A stretch of 57,750 nt of DNA from Allomuricauda sp. TY007 (GTDB lineage: Bacteria > Bacteroidota > Bacteroidia > Flavobacteriales > Flavobacteriaceae): contig NZ_WUEG01000017.1 in the NCBI RefSeq assembly GCF_010468565.1, forward strand, positions 1 to 57,750. Reading direction: 5' to 3'. The notes beneath the pieces are model-generated. The model saw nothing but the letters and a program-made list of their open reading frames with translations, made no database searches and had not been told where the DNA came from. Shown here piece by piece: positions 53,786-57,750 of this stretch (positions within the stretch are counted from its first letter, which is position 1; each line of letters opens with the position of its first letter). Both the position numbers and the translations under genes were made by a program.

Positions 53786-54280
53786 TTCGGTTTAATGGGT
53801 TGGTATGGTGGTACTCGCTTTTACCTTCAAAAACAGTCTGTAAAACTACAAACTTATTGGGAATTGTGCATGCCGAAGGAAGATCTGTAATATTGCTGGG
53901 ACGGACTTTATTTATCCAGTGTGTTTTGACTATTTTTTCGTCTTGTATGGTGAACTTAAAATCGATTTACTCTATGGATTCTCAGTTTATTGCACTTAAT
54001 CTGCAAAAACCAACTGTTATTTTATGTCTTTCGAATTGGAATCAATTTAGCATGAACACTTTGGAAACGGATTAGTTCTCAAAGCTTTAAATTTCTGTAT
54101 GTTAAGCGTTATGTAAAAACACCCTCCTTATCCATAAAAAAATTGCTTGCAAAGAATTCATGGCTATGATTGGAATTGAACTGAATTTGGGTCATAATTA
54201 ATCGATGGAGTTTTTTGGGTTTTATATTTATAGTAGAAAAAAACCATAAATCATCAAGGTCAATTTTTATTTTTAGCTAA
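53786..54280. other. Intergenic region without a recognizable gene
   Basis: About 500 AT-rich bases. A 101-codon plus-strand frame (53770-54075) overlaps the start of the NTPase gene and has no family resemblance. No repeat or RNA is evident. Confidence 0.45.
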
Positions 54281-54316
54281 ATAAAAAACCAGAAAATATT
54301 TATTTTCTGGTTTTCA
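54281..54316 (-). terminator. Rho-independent terminator of the M16 peptidase gene
   Basis: A perfect 14-bp inverted repeat (AAAACCAGAAAATA with TATTTTCTGGTTTT, loop TT) runs into a T-tract on the minus strand. It lies about 40 bases after the peptidase stop. Confidence 0.9.
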
Positions 54317-54355
54317 ATCCATATTTGGAATCCAAGTCAATCCGTTGAAGGGGGG

Positions 54356-57325
54356 CTAATAGCCAAAGATTTCCTCAAGGGTCAACTTTTCCACTTCACC
54401 AATTTTTTTTAGGTCATCTTCACTGATTCTCTCCTGAGACCCAATAATACAATATGTATAGGGTTTATCGGCCAATTTCTCCTTATGAAATTGCCGGACT
54501 TCGTTCAAGGTGATATCATCAATGGCTTCATACACCTTTTTTCGCATATCATAATCCAACCCTTTCTCCTTGGCCTCAAAATAGTGATAAATAGGTTCAA
54601 TTTCCACTACACGTTGGGTTGCTATTGATTGTTTGATAGCCGCCTTGTTGGCAATAAATTCCTTTTTGTTCAAGGGGAGTTCATCCAACAGATCATCCAT
54701 GGCATCAACGGCCTGTAGCATCTTGTCGGATTGGCTTCCAACATAGGCCATCATTCTAAACATACGTTCATTTTTGGAAGGAATGGCATAATGGGCATAG
54801 GTAGCATAGGCCAAGGCCTTTGATTCTCGAATTGTCTGGAAAACCACAGAACCCATACCTCCTCCAAAATAAGCATTGAACAGCTTGATTACTGGCTCTT
54901 TTTCAGCATCGTAGTTTTCAACATTACGTATCCATTGGATTTCACTTTGGACCATATCATAATCGGCAAACAACACACGATTTTTATCTTGTGTGGTATA
55001 GGTATATGTGGTCTTTTCCGGATAGGGTTCAAAAGAACCGGGGAAGGAATGGAGGGAGGTTAATGATGATTTCAATTCCCTTTTGGGCATGGGGCCATAG
55101 TAGATGACATTATGTTCAAAATCCAATAGCCCTTGGAGAATTCCGATCAATTGTTGGGAAGTCATGGTCAATATCTCCTCATTTGACAGCACATCATTGA
55201 ATGGGTTATTTGGTCCGTATGTGGCATAATTGGTCAACCCTTGCAAAATATTGCGTTTTTCCAACTTACTGTCCGAGCGCCCCTTCAAAATCCGTTCCTT
55301 CAATTTGGTCAATGCCTCCTCATCAGGTTTGCAGTTTTGGATTACATGTTCAAAGAGACTGACGACTTCGGCGAAGTTTTCTTGAAGCCCGGTAAAAGTG
55401 ACACGGGTAAGTTCCGATGAGGCGCTTGCCCTATAGTTGCTGGCCAACGCATATAACTTTGTATTGATTTCTTCCGAGGTATAGGTATCGGTGGACAAAT
55501 AATTGAGATAACTTAATGCCAAGGGCAAATATTTATTGTGGTACGACCCCATTTCGAATCGGTATTCCATGGTAAAAAGATCATTTTCCGTATTCTGTAT
55601 ATAGAACAAGTCCGCGGGACCGACTTTATCGATATCCAAGTCCTTTTCGAAATTGATCCATTTAGGCCGTATGGGTGCCACCTCCATCTGTTTGATGGCT
55701 TGGACATACTGGGACTCCTTTCCCGCATTGGTCTCAATGGGCGTAATCGGTGGTTTGACTACTTTCACCACATTTTCGTCCTCTCCCTGCCTTTTGTAAA
55801 GGGTGAGGTAATTCTCTGACAAATATGCATTGGCTACCTTAACAATATCTTCTTTGGTGAGCTCAGACATAGTGTCAAGGGATGCCACATCATTTGCCCA
55901 TGCCGAGTTGTTACTTTTAATAAAAACGTTTAGAAGAGCGTTCAACCTGCTATTGTTCGACTTCAGGGCTTCTTGTTCCTGTAGTTTATAATTAGCGACT
56001 ATCGCATTTAAAAGGTCTTGGTCAAAATCACCCTTTTTTAGTTTTTCCAACTCAGCCATTAAAATGGTTTTCACCTCCTCAAGGGTCTGTCCCTGTTTAG
56101 GTCCTCCACCGACCATAAAAACACCATGGTCCTTGTATTGCAGCAACCAACTATATGCACCCTGTACTCTTTGTTTTTGGTTGATATTGATATCGAAAAG
56201 CCCTGCTTTTCCATTGTTCAGTATGGCTGTGATCAAATTAAGTGCCTCAGCATCTTTCGTATAGGCTGCTGGAGAACGCCATGCCAATCTGACCTGCTCA
56301 GGACTAGGTCCGTAGACTTCTTTTTCCAAGGGCGACTCCATCGGTTTCTCTGGAGCGGGATCATACGCTTCAAAGGGTTTGGGACGCATATAGGAAAAAT
56401 GTTCATCAACCTTTTTTATCATTTCGTCCGCATCAAAATCCCCTACCATGATAACGGCCATATTGTTTGGGACATAATATGTTTCATAATACTTCTTTAT
56501 AGCAGTTATGGATGGACTTTTAAGATGTTCAATGGTTCCTATAGTGGTCTGTTGCCCGTAGTTATGGGTCGGGAAAAGTGCATCGTTCATCACCTCGTTC
56601 ATTTTTCGTCCATCATTGTCCAAGGACCTGTTCTTCTCTTCATATACCGCCTCCAATTCCGTATGGAACAACCGCACCACCGGGTTTCTAAAACGCTCCG
56701 CCTGTACGGCCAAGAACTTATCGATGGCATTGGAGGGGATATTCTCCTTATAAACGGTCTCTTCCATCCAGGTATGGGCATTGGTACCCTCAGAACCAAT
56801 ATCGGTCATCAATTTATCGTATTCCCCAGCAATGGCATACTGTGAAGCTATTTGGGACATACTGTCTATTTGTTGGTATATTTTTTTGCGCATCGCGGTA
56901 TCCTGTGTCGCATTGTGCTTTTCGTACAAGGCCTCGATTTTATTCAATAAGGGCCTTTCCTTCTCCCAGTCCAGTGAACCGAATTTATCCGTTCCCTTGA
57001 ATAAAATATGCTCCAGATAGTGGGCCAGGCCCGTATGCTCCTTTGGATCGGAATTACTCCCCGTCCTAACGGCAATATTCACGGCGATTCTAGGGGTGCG
57101 GTGGTTTTCGCTGAGCACGACCTTTAGACCATTGTCCAACGTATAAAACCGGGTTTTCATCGGATCATGGGTCACATATTCATAGGAATACCCGTTGGAA
57201 GTAGCTTTCTCCCATTCGTATTCGACCTTTTGGGAAAGTGCCCAACCCGAAACTAAAAAAACTATGCATGCCGTTAGCATGCCTTTCAATCTAAATGAGT
57301 TTGATTTCATATATCTGTTTTTCAT
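54356..57325 (-). CDS. M16-family metallopeptidase (insulinase-type)
   Basis: A 989-aa secreted or periplasmic zinc peptidase; the signal peptide GMLTACIVFLVSGWALSQ lies at its start. The N-terminal M16 domain carries the inverted zinc motif HYLEH (His102, Glu105, His106) and the distal Glu in ELEAVYEEKNRSLDND. It is followed by an inactive M16C domain and a second M16-like pair, a two-half layout of about 1000 residues. It degrades peptides in the cell envelope. The start is the ATG at 57325; the next in-frame ATG at 57310 also leaves a full signal peptide. It is followed by a strong terminator. Confidence 0.92.
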   Translation of the reverse strand: MKNRYMKSNSFRLKGMLTACIVFLVSGWALSQKVEYEWEKATSNGYSYEYVTHDPMKTRFYTLDNGLKVVLSENHRTPRIAVNIAVRTGSNSDPKEHTGLAHYLEHILFKGTDKFGSLDWEKERPLLNKIEALYEKHNATQDTAMRKKIYQQIDSMSQIASQYAIAGEYDKLMTDIGSEGTNAHTWMEETVYKENIPSNAIDKFLAVQAERFRNPVVRLFHTELEAVYEEKNRSLDNDGRKMNEVMNDALFPTHNYGQQTTIGTIEHLKSPSITAIKKYYETYYVPNNMAVIMVGDFDADEMIKKVDEHFSYMRPKPFEAYDPAPEKPMESPLEKEVYGPSPEQVRLAWRSPAAYTKDAEALNLITAILNNGKAGLFDININQKQRVQGAYSWLLQYKDHGVFMVGGGPKQGQTLEEVKTILMAELEKLKKGDFDQDLLNAIVANYKLQEQEALKSNNSRLNALLNVFIKSNNSAWANDVASLDTMSELTKEDIVKVANAYLSENYLTLYKRQGEDENVVKVVKPPITPIETNAGKESQYVQAIKQMEVAPIRPKWINFEKDLDIDKVGPADLFYIQNTENDLFTMEYRFEMGSYHNKYLPLALSYLNYLSTDTYTSEEINTKLYALASNYRASASSELTRVTFTGLQENFAEVVSLFEHVIQNCKPDEEALTKLKERILKGRSDSKLEKRNILQGLTNYATYGPNNPFNDVLSNEEILTMTSQQLIGILQGLLDFEHNVIYYGPMPKRELKSSLTSLHSFPGSFEPYPEKTTYTYTTQDKNRVLFADYDMVQSEIQWIRNVENYDAEKEPVIKLFNAYFGGGMGSVVFQTIRESKALAYATYAHYAIPSKNERMFRMMAYVGSQSDKMLQAVDAMDDLLDELPLNKKEFIANKAAIKQSIATQRVVEIEPIYHYFEAKEKGLDYDMRKKVYEAIDDITLNEVRQFHKEKLADKPYTYCIIGSQERISEDDLKKIGEVEKLTLEEIFGY

Positions 57326-57543
57326 TGATTTTACTGATTTGCCATTTTCTTTTTGAGGAGCCACCCAAAAAGTGGGCAGCCCCTAACTAACTCAAAAAGA
57401 AAAATGAAAGGCTCTATGGAAGTAGGATTTTGATGCACAATAGCCTGTACAATCTTGTTCCCATAAGGCTCTGACTACTTTTTATTCACTTGTTGTTTTA
57501 TTATTCATTACTATGGTATTTCAAAATTTCGTGTAGCATAGGG

Positions 57544-57750
57544 TTACAATTCAAAAAAAGAAAGGTGTCCGATACTTGCATAGGTCCCGTGGACATATTC
57601 AAATTCGTTGTTTTTGGGATTGTATTGATAATCTTTTTCCCATTCGTCCTTGTTCCGCACAATTTCCCGAAGGGCCCCGGTAATATATCTTACATCATCA
57701 GCGTCCATAATGGGATGTAGGGAGACACGGACCCATCCTGGTTTGTTTCG
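57544..57750 (-). CDS. Aminotransferase class V-fold PLP enzyme, C-terminal end
   Basis: A minus-strand frame open at the window edge ends at a TAA at 57544. The 68 residues (KPGWVRVSLHPIMDADDVRY, then IVRNKDEWEKDYQYNPKNNE) match the closing segment of cysteine-desulfurase-like class-V aminotransferases of Bacteroidota, including the SLHPxM motif. The start and active-site lysine lie outside the window. A gap of about 220 bases separates it from the M16 peptidase gene on the same strand. Confidence 0.75.
   Translation of the reverse strand, partial: RNKPGWVRVSLHPIMDADDVRYITGALREIVRNKDEWEKDYQYNPKNNEFEYVHGTYASIGHLSFFEL

Noticed and set aside
53770..54075. A 101-codon plus-strand frame upstream of the NTPase gene
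   Set aside because: It overlaps the start of a confident gene on the other strand, and its composition does not look like a folded protein.
56126..56845. A 239-codon plus-strand frame within the M16 peptidase gene
   Set aside because: It is antisense to conserved peptidase domains, and the product has no recognizable motif.
1..57750. CRISPR arrays, toxin-antitoxin pairs or known defence operons
   Set aside because: I looked for regularly spaced repeats and for typical gene pairs and saw none. The only longer direct repeat is the att pair.

Overview
The window is chromosomal DNA from a member of Bacteroidota, most likely a marine Flavobacteriaceae. This is an inference from several signs: weak Shine-Dalgarno signals, the Bacteroidota-type promoter (TTG, about 20 bases, TAnnTTTG) upstream of several genes, a BfmA/BtgA-type mobilization gene, an integrase of the Bacteroidota subgroup, and protein sequences typical of the Allomuricauda/Maribacter/Zobellia circle. 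I cannot name the genus from sequence alone.

Layout. (1) 1-12.7 kb is ordinary core genome: the 3' part of a 5S rRNA, the gltBD glutamate synthase operon, an acyl-CoA dehydrogenase, the NhaD sodium/proton antiporter, an exbB-exbD-tonB-folC operon, and tRNA-Val(TAC). (2) 12.67-22.16 kb is a compact integrative element in the 3' end of tRNA-Val. It is bounded by a directly repeated att region of about 134 bp. It carries an integrase, a BfmA/BtgA-like mobilization protein without a relaxase, and a five-gene heavy-metal RND efflux operon (two His-rich small proteins, CusC/CusB/CusA-like). The right att region continues into a second copy of element left-end sequence plus a shred of a second integrase gene, so the site was occupied more than once. 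(3) 22.4-28.9 kb, mainly minus strand, holds small-molecule and stress genes: two DHFR/RibD-like reductases, two alpha/beta hydrolases, an AraC regulator, and an ArsR regulator with tandem AHSA1/SRPBCC proteins. It is punctuated by truncated genes. (4) 29.2-36 kb is a gene graveyard: an IS6-family relic with both terminal inverted repeats, a 3' gene stump cut by it, an SSB pseudogene and undetermined debris around an intact cation P-type ATPase and an HPP-family membrane protein. (5) 35.9-44.5 kb is a small glycan-utilization stretch: a DUF1080 lipoprotein, a GH29 fucosidase, a remnant resembling a rhamnosidase C-terminus, and a large intact GH78 rhamnosidase. It also contains an LrgA-LrgB chimera. 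No SusC/SusD pair is present. (6) 44.7-52.6 kb holds detoxification and redox genes with their regulators: Crp-MFS-AKR; AraC-VOC-DUF1569-hydrolase; and two separate divergent HxlR/NAD(P)H-oxidoreductase modules with palindromic operator candidates. (7) 52.9-57.75 kb holds an FGE/SUMF1 pseudogene, a small AAA-type NTPase, an M16 peptidase with a clear terminator, and the 3' end of a class-V aminotransferase-fold gene.

The genes work together as short modules rather than one large system. The strongest unusual points are the stacked att sites at tRNA-Val, the LrgA-LrgB fusion, the density of gene relics from 22 to 41 kb, and the mirrored HxlR/oxidoreductase pairs. I did not find a CRISPR array or a recognizable defence system.
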